Part shown: positions 39,201 through 49,359 of the stretch, piece by piece | Layout: each line of letters starts with the position of its first letter | Numbering within the stretch: the first letter of the stretch is position 1 | Origin: Cavia porcellus | Lineage: Eukaryota; Chordata; Mammalia; Rodentia; Caviidae | Assembly: GCF_034190915.1 (NCBI RefSeq) | Contig: NW_026947637.1 | Span: 434,001-498,000, forward strand | Direction: 5' to 3' | Length of the DNA: 64,000 nt | Translations under genes and position numbers: made by a program | Notes under the pieces: model-generated | The model's input: the letters and a program-made list of their open reading frames with translations, nothing else | What the model was told of the DNA's origin: nothing | The model's database searches: none

Positions 39201-41085
39201 GAGTTGCAATGTAGGATGGAGTAAAGCACCGCGGGGAGGTCAGCATGGGGAGGTCAGGGAACATGCAGTGGCAATTTAGGATAATTTTCTGAAAAACATC
39301 GCGGGGTGGTGCGCATTGTATGGGTGTGTGTTACATTACATTCACTAGTAGGAGTGAGAAAAACATCACGGGGTGGTGCGCATTGTATGGGTGTGTGTTA
39401 CATTACATTCACTAGTAGGAGTGAGAAAAACATCACGAGGTGGTGTGAATCGGAGGGTCTGAATTAGGATCGGCTGTGAGTGGCAATGTAGGATGGAGAA
39501 AAGCACAGCGGGGTGGTCAGCATGGGGAGGTCAGGGAACATGCAGTGGCACGATCGGATAGGTTTCTGAAAAACATCGCGGGGTGGTGCACATTGTATGG
39601 GTGTGTGTTACATTCCATTCACTAGTAGGAGTGAGAAAAACATCGCGGGGTGGTGCGCATTGTATGGGTGTGTGTTACATTACATTCACTAGTAGGTGTG
39701 AGAAAAACATCGCGGGGTTGTGCGCATTGTATGGGTGTGTGTTACATTCCATTCACTAGTAGGAGTGAGAAAAACATCACGGGGTGGTGCGCATTGTATG
39801 GCTGTGTGTTACATTACATTCACTAGTAGGAGTGAGAAAAACATCGCGGGGTGGTGTGAATCGTAGGGTCTGAATTAGGATAGGCAGTGAGTGGCAATGT
39901 AGGATGGAGAAAAGCACCACGGTGTGGTCAGCATGGGGAGGTCAGGAAACATGCAGTGGCAATGTAGGATAGGTTTCTGAAAAACATCGCTGGGTGGTGT
40001 ACATTGTATGGGTGTGTGTTACATTACATTCACTAGTAGGAGTGAGAAAAACATCACATGGTGGTGCACATTGTATGGGTGTGTGTTACATTACATTCAC
40101 TAGTAGAAGTGAGAAAAACCACGGGGTGGTGTGAATCGGAGGGTCTGAATTAGGATAGGCAGTGAGTGGCAATGTAGGATGGAGAAAAGCACCGCGGGGT
40201 GTTCAGCATGGGGAGGTCAGGGAACATGCAGTGGCAATGTAGGATAGGTTTCTGAAAAACATCGCGGGGTGGTGCGCATTGTGTGGGTGTGTGTTACATT
40301 ACATTCACAAGTAGGAGTGAGAAAAACATCACGGAGTGGTGTGAATCGGAGGGTCTGAATTAGGATAGGCATTGAGTGGCAATGTAGGATGGAGAAAAGC
40401 ACCGCGGGGTGGTCAGCATGGGGAGGTCAGGGAACATGCAGTGGCAATGTAGGATAGTTTTCTGAAAAACATCACGGGGTGGTGCACATTGTATGGGTGT
40501 GTGTTACATTACATTCACTAGTAGGAGTGAGAAATCATCACGGGTGGTGTGAATCGGAGGGTCTGAATTAGGATAGGCAGTGAGTGGCAATATAGGATGG
40601 AGAAAAGCACCGCGGGGTGGTCAGCATGGGGAGGTCAGGGAACATGCAGTGGCAATGTAGGAATGGTTTCTGAAAAACATCTCGGGGTTGTGCGCATTAT
40701 ATGGGTGTGTGTTACATTACATTCACTAGTAGGAGTGAGAAAAACTTCACGGGGTGGTGTGAATCGGAGGGTCTGAATTAGGATAGGCAGTGAGTGGCAA
40801 TGTAGGATGGAGAAAAGCACCGCGGGGTGGTCAGCATGGGGAGGTCAGGGAACATGCAGTGGCAATGTAGGATAGGTTTCTGAAAAACATAGCAGGGTGG
40901 TGCGCATTGTATGGGTGTGTGTTACATTACACTCACTAGTAGGAGTGAGAAAAACATCACGGGGTGGTGTGAATCGGAGGGTCTGAATTAGGATAGGCAG
41001 TGAGTGGCAATGTAGGATCTAGAAAAGCACCGCGGGGTGGTCAGCATGGGGAGGTCAGGGAACATGCAGTGGCAATGTAGGATAG
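36288..41085 (+). repeat. 4.6/4.8-kb HOR, copy 3 (4798 bp)
   Basis: Third copy, again with the full complement of units. It ends near 41086, where the next C ends GTTTCTGAAAAAC rather than GTTTCTGATAAAC. Its last 1.2 kb is also the start of the 5.4/5.6-kb HOR. Confidence 0.9.
39568..39835 (+). repeat. Run of four A subunits in HOR copy 3
   Basis: Counterpart of 30183-30450 and 34770-35037, located at the expected HOR offset. Confidence 0.9.
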
Positions 41086-41091
41086 GTTTCT
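41022..41091 (+). repeat. Subunit C (70 bp)
   Basis: Begins GAAAAGCACCGCGGGGTGGT, continues through CAGCATGGGGAGGTCAGGGA and ends GGCAATGTAGGATAGGTTTCT. It shares its first 20 bases with A and B apart from a few substitutions, and shares its 3' word GCAATGTAGGAT with B. The consensus carries CCGCGG. I saw no tandem duplication of C alone. A variant C with CACGATCGG or CACAGTCGG in place of CAATGTAGG marks many units that have three or four A copies. Confidence 0.9.
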
Positions 41092-41158
41092 GAAAAACAT
41101 CGCGGGGTGGTGCGCATTGTATGGGTGTGTGTTACATTACATTCACTAGTAGGAGTGA
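41092..41158 (+). repeat. Subunit A (67 bp), the amplifiable subunit
   Basis: Begins GAAAAACATCGCGGGGTGGT, then GCGCATTGTATGGGTGTGTG, TTACATTACA and TTCACTAGTAGGAGTGA. This is the only subunit seen repeated alone, in runs of two to four. Its end contains the palindrome ACTAGT and a short dyad TCACT/AGTGA. Because 67 is not a multiple of 3, each extra copy shifts any reading frame, which argues against coding. Confidence 0.93.
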
Positions 41159-41231
41159 GAAAAACATCACGAGGTGGTGTGAATCAGAGGGTCTGAATTA
41201 GGATAGGCAGTGAGTGGCAATGTAGGATGGA
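41159..41231 (+). repeat. Subunit B (73 bp)
   Basis: Begins like A (GAAAAACATCACGGGGTGGT), then TGAATCGGAGGGTCTGAATT, AGGATAGGCAGTGAGTGGCA and ATGTAGGATGGA. Its 3' part resembles the end of C, but with AGTG doubled (GCAGTGAGTGGCAATG in B, GCAGTGGCAATG in C), which accounts for most of the extra length. B follows the last A of every run. Confidence 0.9.
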
Positions 41232-41736
41232 GAAATGCACCGCGGGGTGGTCAGCATGGGGAAGTCAGGGAACATGCAATGGCAATGTAGGATAGTTTTC
41301 TGAAAAACATCACGGGGTGGTGCGCATTGTATGGGTGTGTGTTACATTGCATTCACTAGTAGGAGTGAGAAAAACATCACGGGGTGGTGTGAATCGGAGG
41401 GTCTGAATTAGGATAGGCAGTGAGTGGCAATGTAGGATGGAGAAAAGCACCGCGGGGTGGTCAGCATGGGGAGGTCAGGGAACATGCAGTGGCAATGTAG
41501 GATAGGTTTCTGAAAAACATCTCGGGATTGTGCGCATTGTATGGGTGTGTGTTACATTACATTCACTAGTAGGAGTGAGAAAAACATCACGGGGTGGTGT
41601 GAATCGGAGTGTCTGAATTAGGATAGGCAGTGAGTGGCAATGTAGGATGGAGAAAAGCACCGCGGGGTGGTCAGCATGGGGAGGTCAGGGAACATGCAGT
41701 GGCAATGTAGGATAGGTTTCTGAAAAACATCGCGGG

Positions 41737-42477
41737 GTGGTGCGCATTGTGTGGGTGTGTGTTCATTACTATCACTAGTAGGAGTGAGAAAAACATCACG
41801 GGGTGGTGCGCATTGTATGGCTGTGTGTTACATAACATTCACTAGTAGGAGTGAGAAAAACATCGCGGGGTGGTGTGAATCGTAGGGTCTGAATTAGGAT
41901 AGGCAGTGAGTGGCAATGTAGGATGGAGAAAAGCACCACTGTGTGGTCAGCATGGGGAGGTCAGGGAACATGCAGTGGCAATGTAGGATAGGTTTCTGAA
42001 AAACATCGCTGGGTGGTGTACATTGTATGGGTGTGTGTTACATTACATTCACTAGTAGGAGTGAGAAAAACATCACGTGGTGGTGGACATTGTATGGGTG
42101 TGTGTTACATTACATTCACTAGTAGAAGTGAGAAAAACATCACGGGGTGGTGTGAATCGGAGGGTCTGAATTAGGATAGGCAGTGAGTGGCAATGTAGGA
42201 TGGAGAAAAGCACCGCGGTGTGTTCAGCATGGGGAGGTCAGGGAACATGCAGTGGCAAGTAGGATAGGTTTCTGAAAAACATCGCGGGGTGGTGCGCATT
42301 GTGTGGGTGTGTGTTACATTACATTCAGTAGTAGGAGTGAGAAATACATCACGGAGTGGTGTGAATCGGAGGGTCTGAATTAGGATAGGCATTGAGTGGC
42401 AATGTAGGATGGAGAAAAGCACCGCGGGGTGGTGAGCATGGGGAGGTCAGGGAACATGCAGTGGCAATGTAGGATAG
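41737..42477 (+). repeat. Nested 0.74-kb duplication, copy a (HOR copy 1)
   Basis: Matches 43053-43793 at +1316 bp. Shared variants: GTGTTCATTACTATCACTAG, ATCGTAGGG, CGGTGTGTTCAGCATG, a 2-bp deletion GTGGCAAGTAGG, TCAGTAGTAGG and GGTGAGCATGGGG. It is bounded by the switch AGGATAGG versus AGGATAGT on the right. Confidence 0.88.
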
Positions 42478-42693
42478 GTTTCTGAAAAACATCGCGGGGT
42501 GGTGCGCATTGTATGGGTGTGTGTTACATTACATTCACTAGTAGGAGTGAGAAAAACATCACGAGGTGGTGTGAATCGGAGGGTCTGAATTAGGATCGGC
42601 TGTGAGTGGCAATGTAGGATGGAGAAAAGCACAGCGGGGTGGTCAGCATGGGGAGGTCAGGGAACATGCAGTGGCACGATCGGATAGGTTTCT

Positions 42694-42894
42694 GAAAAAC
42701 ATCGCGGGGTGGTGCGCATTGTATGGGTGTGTGTTACATTACATTCACTAGTAGTTGTGAGAAAAACATCGCGGGGTTGTGCGCATTGTATGGGTGTGTG
42801 TTACATTCCATTCACTAGTAGGAGTGAGAAAAACATCGCGGGGTGGTGCGCATTGTATGGGTGTGTGTTACATTACATTCACTAGTAGGAGTGA
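42694..42894 (+). repeat. Run of three A subunits
   Basis: A copies start at 42694, 42761 and 42828, with B at 42895. It is preceded by the CACGATCGG-type C; the first A ends TAGTTGTGAG and the second carries ATTCCATT. Counterparts are at 48260-48460 (+5566) and, with small changes, 51598-51798. Confidence 0.9.
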
Positions 42895-43052
42895 GAAAAA
42901 CATCACGGGGTGGTGTGAATCGGATTGTCTGAATTAGGATAGGCAGTGAGTGGCAATGTAGGATGGAGAAAAGCACCACGGTGTGGTCAGCATGGGGAGG
43001 TCAGGGAACATGCAGTTGCAATGTAGGATAGTTTTCTGAAAAACATCGCGTG

Positions 43053-43793
43053 GTGGTGCGCATTGTGTGGGTGTGTGTTCATTACTATCACTAGTAGGAG
43101 TGAGAAAAACATCACGGGGTGGTGCGCATTGTATGGCTGTGTGTTACATTACATTCACTAGTAGGAGTGAGAAAAACATCGCGGGGTGGTGTGAATCGTA
43201 GGGTCTGAATTAGGATAGGCAGTGAGTGGCAATGTAGGATGGAGAAAAGCACCACGGTGTGGTCAGCATGGGGAGGTCAGGGAACATGCAGTGGCAATGT
43301 AGGATAGGTTTCTGAAAAACATCGCTGGGTGGTGTACATTGTATGGGTGTGTGTTACATTACATTCACTAGTAGGAGTGAGAAAAACATCACGTGGTGGT
43401 GCACATTGTATGGGTGTGTGTTACATTACATTCACTAGTAGAAGTGAGAAAAACATCACGGGGTGGTGTGAATCGGAGGGTCTGAATTAGGATAGGCAGT
43501 GAGTGGCAATGTAGGATGGAGAAAAGCACCGCGGTGTGTTCAGCATGGGGAGGTCAGGGAACATGCAGTGGCAAGTAGGATAGGTTTCTGAAAAACATCG
43601 CGGGGTGGTGCGCATTGTGTGGGTGTGTGTTACATTACATTCAGTAGTAGGAGTGAGAAATACATCACGGAGTGGTGTGAATCGGAGGGTCTGAATTAGG
43701 ATAGGCATTGAGTGGCAATGTAGGATGGAGAAAAGCACCGCGGGGTGGTGAGCATGGGGAGGTCAGGGAACATGCAGTGGCAATGTAGGATAG
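43053..43793 (+). repeat. Nested 0.74-kb duplication, copy b (HOR copy 1)
   Basis: Second copy of the 41737-42477 block, separated from it by about 0.58 kb that carries a three-A run. Confidence 0.88.
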
Positions 43794-46700
43794 TTTTCTG
43801 AAAAACATCACGGGGTGGTGCACATTGTATGGGTGTGTGTTACATTACATTCACTAGTAGGAGTGAGAAATCATCACGGGTGGTGTGAATCGGAGGGTCT
43901 GAATTAGGATAGGCAGTGAGTGGCAATATAGTATGGAGAAAAGCACCGCGGGGTGGTCAGCATGGGGAGGTCAGGGAACATGCAGTGGCAATGTAGGAAT
44001 GGTTTCTGAAAAACATCTCGGGGTTGTGCGCATTGTATGGGTGTGTGTTACATTACATTCACTAGTAGGAGTGAGAAAAACATCACGGGGTGGTGTGAAT
44101 CGGAGGGTCTGAATTAGGATAGGCAGTGAGTGGCAATGTAGGATGGAGAAAAGCACCGCGGGGTGGTCAGCATGGGGAGGTCAGCGAACATGCAGTGGCA
44201 ATGTAGGATAGGTTTCTGAAAAACATCGCGGGGTGGTGCGCATTGTATGGGTGTGTGTTACATTACATTCACTAGTAGGAGTGAGAAAAACATCACGAGG
44301 TGGTGTGAATCGGAGGGTCTGAATTAGTATAGGCAGTGAGTGGCAATGTAGGATGGAGAAATGCACCGCGGGGTGGTCAGCATGGGGAAGTCAGGGAACA
44401 TGCAGTGGCAATGTAGGATAGGTTTCTGAAAAACATCGCGGGGTGGTGCGCATTGTGTGGGTGTGTGTTACATTACATTCACTAGTAGGAGTGAGAAAAA
44501 CATCACGGAGTGGTGTGAATCGGAGGGTCTGAATTAGGATAGGCATTGAGTGGCAATGTAGGATGGAGAAAAGCACCGCGGCGTGGTCAGCATGGGGAGG
44601 TCAGGGAACATGCTGTGGCAATGTAGGATAGTTTTCTGAAAAACATCACAGGGTGGTGCGCATTGTATGGGTGTGTGTTACATTACATTCACTAGTAGGA
44701 GTGAGAAAAACATCACGGGGTGGTGTCAATCGGAGGGTCTGAATTAGGATAGGCAGTGAGTGGCAATATAGGATGGAGAAAAGCACCGCGGGGTGGTCAG
44801 CATGGGGAGGTCAGGGAACATGCAGTGGCAATGTAGGATAGGTTTCTGAAAAACATCTCGGGGTTGTGCGCATTGTATGGGTGTGTGTTACATTACATTC
44901 ACTAGTAGGAGTGAGAAAAACATCACGGGGTGGTGTGAATCGGAGGGTCTGAATTAGGATAGGCAGTGAGTGGCAATGTAGGATCGAGAAAAGCACCACG
45001 CTGTGGTCAGCATGGGGAGGTCAGGGAACATGCAGTGGCAATATAGGATGGGTTTCTGAAAAACATCGCGGGGTGGTGCACATCGTATGGGTGTGTGTTA
45101 CATTACATTCGCTAGTAGGAGTGTGAAAAACATCACGGGGTGGTGCGCATTGTGTGGGTGTGTGTTACATTACATTCACTAGTAGGAGTGAGAAAAACAT
45201 CACGGAGTGGTGTGAATCGGAGGGTCTGAATTAGGATAGGCAGTGAGTGGCAATGTAGGATGGAGAAAAGCACCACGGTGTGGTCAGCATGGGGAGGTCA
45301 GGAAACATGCAGTGGCAATGTAGGATAGGTTTCTGAAAAACATCGCTGGGTGGTGTACATTGTATGGGTGTGTGTTACATTACATTCACTAGTAGGAGTG
45401 AGAAAAACATCACATGGTGGTGCACATTGTATGGGTGTGTGTTACATTACATTCACTAGTAGAAGTGAGAAAAACCACGGGGTGGTGTGAATCGGAGGGT
45501 CTGAATTAGGATAGGCAGTGAGTGGCAATGTAGGATGGAGAAAAGCACCGCGGGGTGTTCAGCATGGGGAGGTCAGGGAACATGCAGTGGCAATGTAGGA
45601 TAGGTTTCTGAAAAACATCGCGGGGTGGTGCGCATTGTGTGGGTGTGTGTTACATTACATTCACAAGTAGGAGTGAGAAAAACATCACGGAGTGGTGTGA
45701 ATCGGAGGGTCTGAATTAGGATAGGCATTGAGTGGCAATGTAGGATGGAGAAAAGCACCGCGGGGTGGTCAGCATGGGGAGGTCAGGGAACATGCAGTGG
45801 CAATGTAGGATAGTTTTCTGAAAAACATCACGGGGTGGTGCACATTGTATGGGTGTGTGTTACATTACATTCACTAGTAGGAGTGAGAAATCATCACGGG
45901 TGGTGTGAATCGGAGGGTCTGAATTAGGATAGGCAGTGAGTGGCAATATAGGATGGAGAAAAGCACCGCGGGGTGGTCAGCATGGGGAGGTCAGGGAACA
46001 TGCAGTGGCAATGTAGGAATGGTTTCTGAAAAACATCTCGGGGTTGTGCGCATTATATGGGTGTGTGTTACATTACATTCACTAGTAGGAGTGAGAAAAA
46101 CTTCACGGGGTGGTGTGAATCGGAGGGTCTGAATTAGGATAGGCAGTGAGTGGCAATGTAGGATGGAGAAAAGCACCGCGGGGTGGTCAGCATGGGGAGG
46201 TCAGGGAACATGCAGTGGCAATGTAGGATAGGTTTCTGAAAAACATAGCAGGGTGGTGCGCATTGTATGGGTGTGTGTTACATTACACTCACTAGTAGGA
46301 GTGAGAAAAACATCACGGGGTGGTGTGAATCGGAGGGTCTGAATTAGGATAGGCAGTGAGTGGCAATGTAGGATCTAGAAAAGCACCGCGGGGTGGTCAG
46401 CATGGGGAGGTCAGGGAACATGCAGTGGCAATGTAGGATAGGTTTCTGAAAAACATCGCGGGGTGGTGCGCATTGTATGGGTGTGTGTTACATTACATTC
46501 ACTAGTAGGAGTGAGAAAAACATCACGAGGTGGTGTGAATCAGAGGGTCTGAATTAGGATAGGCAGTGAGTGGCAATGTAGGATGGAGAAATGCACCGCG
46601 GGGTGGTCAGCATGGGGAAGTCAGGGAACATGCAATGGCAATGTAGGATAGTTTTCTGAAAAACATCACGGGGTGGTGCGCATTGTATGGGTGTGTGTTA

Positions 46701-47302
46701 CATTGCATTCACTAGTAGGAGTGAGAAAAACATCACGGGGTGGTATGAATCGGAGGGTCTGAATTAGGATAGGCAGTGAGTGGCAATGTAGGATAGAGAA
46801 AAGCACCGCGGGGTGGTCAGCATGGGGAGGTCAGGGAACATGCAGTGGCAATGTAGGATAGGTTACTGAAAAACATCGCGGGGTGGTGCGCATTGTATGG
46901 GTGTGTGTTACATTACTTTCACTAGTAGGAGTGAGAAAAACATCACGTGGTGGTGTGAATCGGAGTGTCTGAATTAGGATAGGCAGTGAGTGGCAATGTA
47001 GGATGGAGAAAAGCACCGCGGGGTGGTCAGCATGGGGAGGTCAGGGAACATGCAGTGGCAATGTAGGATAGGTTTCTGAAAAACATCTCGGGATTGTGCG
47101 CATTGTATGGGTGTGTGTTACATTACATTCACTAGTAGGAGTGAGAAAAACATCACGGGGTGGTGTGAATCGGAGTGTCTGAATTAGGATAGGCAGTGAG
47201 TGGCAATGTAGGATGGAGAAAAGCACCGCGGGGTGGTCAGCATGGGGAGGTCAGGGAACATGCAGTGGCAATGTAGGATAGGTTTCTGAAAAACATCGCG
47301 GG

Positions 47303-48043
47303 GTGGTGCGCATTGTGTGGGTGTGTGTTCATTACTATCACTAGTAGGAGTGAGAAAAACATCACGGGGTGGTGCGCATTGTATGGCTGTGTGTTACATA
47401 ACATTCACTAGTAGGAGTGAGAAAAACATCGCGGGGTGGTGTGAATCGTAGGGTCTGAATTAGGATAGGCAGTGAGTGGCAATGTAGGATGGAGAAAAGC
47501 ACCACGGTGTGGTCAGCATGGGGAGGTCAGGGAACATGCAGTGGCAATGTAGGATAGGTTTCTGAAAAACATCGCTGGGTGGTGTACATTGTATGGGTGT
47601 GTGTTACATTACATTCACTAGTAGGAGTGAGAAAAACATCACGTGGTGGTGGACATTGTATGGGTGTGTGTTACATTACATTCACTAGTAGAAGTGAGAA
47701 AAACATCACGGGGTGGTGTGAATCGGAGGGTCTGAATTAGGATAGGCAGTGAGTGGCAATGTAGGATGGAGAAAAGCACCGCGGTGTGTTCAGCATGGGG
47801 AGGTCAGGGAACATGCAGTGGCAAGTAGGATAGGTTTCTGAAAAACATCGCGGGGTGGTGCGCATTGTGTGGGTGTGTGTTACATTACATTCAGTAGTAG
47901 GAGTGAGAAATACATCACGGAGTGGTGTGAATCGGAGGGTCTGAATTAGGATAGGCATTGAGTGGCAATGTAGGATGGAGAAAAGCACCGCGGGGTGGTG
48001 AGCATGGGGAGGTCAGGGAACATGCAGTGGCAATGTAGGATAG
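47303..48043 (+). repeat. Nested 0.74-kb duplication, copy a (HOR copy 2)
   Basis: Counterpart of 41737-42477 at +5566. The nested duplication therefore existed before the 5.4/5.6-kb HOR was duplicated. Confidence 0.88.
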
Positions 48044-48259
48044 GTTTCTGAAAAACATCGCGGGGTGGTGCGCATTGTATGGGTGTGTGTTACATTACAT
48101 TCACTAGTAGGAGTGAGAAAAACATCACGAGGTGGTGTGAATCGGAGGGTCTGAATTAGGATCGGCTGTGAGTGGCAATGTAGGATGGAGAAAAGCACAG
48201 TGGGGTGGTCAGCATGGGGAGGTCAGGGAACATGCAGTGGCACGATCGGATAGGTTTCT

Positions 48260-48460
48260 GAAAAACATCGCGGGGTGGTGCGCATTGTATGGGTGTGTGT
48301 TACATTACATTCACTAGTAGTTGTGAGAAAAACATCGCGGGGTTGTGCGCATTGTATGGGTGTGTGTTACATTCCATTCACTAGTAGGAGTGAGAAAAAC
48401 ATCGCGGGGTGGTGCGCATTGTATGGGTGTGTGTTACATTACATTCACTAGTAGGAGTGA
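48260..48460 (+). repeat. Run of three A subunits
   Basis: Counterpart of 42694-42894 at +5566 bp, with the same TAGTTGTGAG and ATTCCATT variants. Confidence 0.9.
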
Positions 48461-48618
48461 GAAAAACATCACGGGGTGGTGTGAATCGGATTGTCTGAAT
48501 TAGGATAGGCAGTGAGTGGCAATGTAGGATGGAGAAAAGCACCACGGTGTGGTCAGCATGGGGAGGTCAGGGAACATGCAGTTGCAATGTAGGATAGTTT
48601 TCTGAAAAACATCGCGTG

Positions 48619-49359
48619 GTGGTGCGCATTGTGTGGGTGTGTGTTCATTACTATCACTAGTAGGAGTGAGAAAAACATCACGGGGTGGTGCGCATTGTAT
48701 GGCTGTGTGTTACATTACATTCACTAGTAGGAGTGAGAAAAACATCGCGGGGTGGTGTGAATCGTAGGGTCTGAATTAGGATAGGCAGTGAGTGGCAATG
48801 TAGGATGGAGAAAAGCACCACGGTGTGGTCAGCATGGGGAGGTCAGGGAACATGCAGTGGCAATGTAGGATAGGTTTCTGAAAAACATCGCTGGGTGGTG
48901 TACATTGTATGGGTGTGTGTTACATTACATTCACTAGTAGGAGTGAGAAAAACATCACGTGGTGGTGCACATTGTATGGGTGTGTGTTACATTACATTCA
49001 CTAGTAGAAGTGAGAAAAACATCACGGGGTGGTGTGAATCGGAGGGTCTGAATTAGGATAGGCAGTGAGTGGCAATGTAGGATGGAGAAAAGCACCGCGG
49101 TGTGTTCAGCATGGGGAGGTCAGGGAACATGCAGTGGCAAGTAGGATAGGTTTCTGAAAAACATCGCGGGGTGGTGCGCATTGTGTGGGTGTGTGTTACA
49201 TTACATTCAGTAGTAGGAGTGAGAAATACATCACGGAGTGGTGTGAATCGGAGGGTCTGAATTAGGATAGGCATTGAGTGGCAATGTAGGATGGAGAAAA
49301 GCACCGCGGGGTGGTGAGCATGGGGAGGTCAGGGAACATGCAGTGGCAATGTAGGATAG
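48619..49359 (+). repeat. Nested 0.74-kb duplication, copy b (HOR copy 2)
   Basis: Counterpart of 43053-43793 at +5566, and 1316 bp from copy a at 47303. Confidence 0.88.

Larger units (their letters stand above)
41022..41231 (+). repeat. Representative 210-bp monomer (C-A-B)
   Basis: A near-consensus single-A unit, chosen as reference. It divides into C at 41022-41091, A at 41092-41158 and B at 41159-41231, that is 70 + 67 + 73 = 210 bp. The start is set at the GAAAAGCACC word of C; the phase is arbitrary because the array is continuous. Departures from consensus here lie mainly in B (GAGGTGG instead of GGGGTGG, and CAGAGG instead of CGGAGG). Confidence 0.95.
39865..45220 (+). repeat. 5.4/5.6-kb HOR, copy 1 (5356 bp)
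   Basis: Collinear with 45221-50786. Landmarks 40217 and 40635 recur at +5356, while 41475, 42171, 43487 and 44811 recur at +5566. The change of offset is one 210-bp unit, present at about 46.83-47.04 kb in copy 2 and absent here. A rare GGTCAGGAAACATG near 39945 recurs near 45300. Confidence 0.92.

Noticed and set aside
41190..41215. Degenerate telomere repeat (TTAGGATAGG in B)
   Set aside because: Only one TTAGGA-like word occurs per unit, with no run of TTAGGG or similar; this is a chance resemblance.
41475..41660. Recurrent minus-strand open frames of about 61 codons (one in very many units), as a possible multicopy small protein family
   Set aside because: They exist because the 210-bp unit is divisible by 3 and repeats. 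A TGA at the same place in C closes the frame in every unit. The 67-bp A insertions shift the frame, substitutions fall at all codon positions, and there is no plausible promoter, domain or signal peptide.
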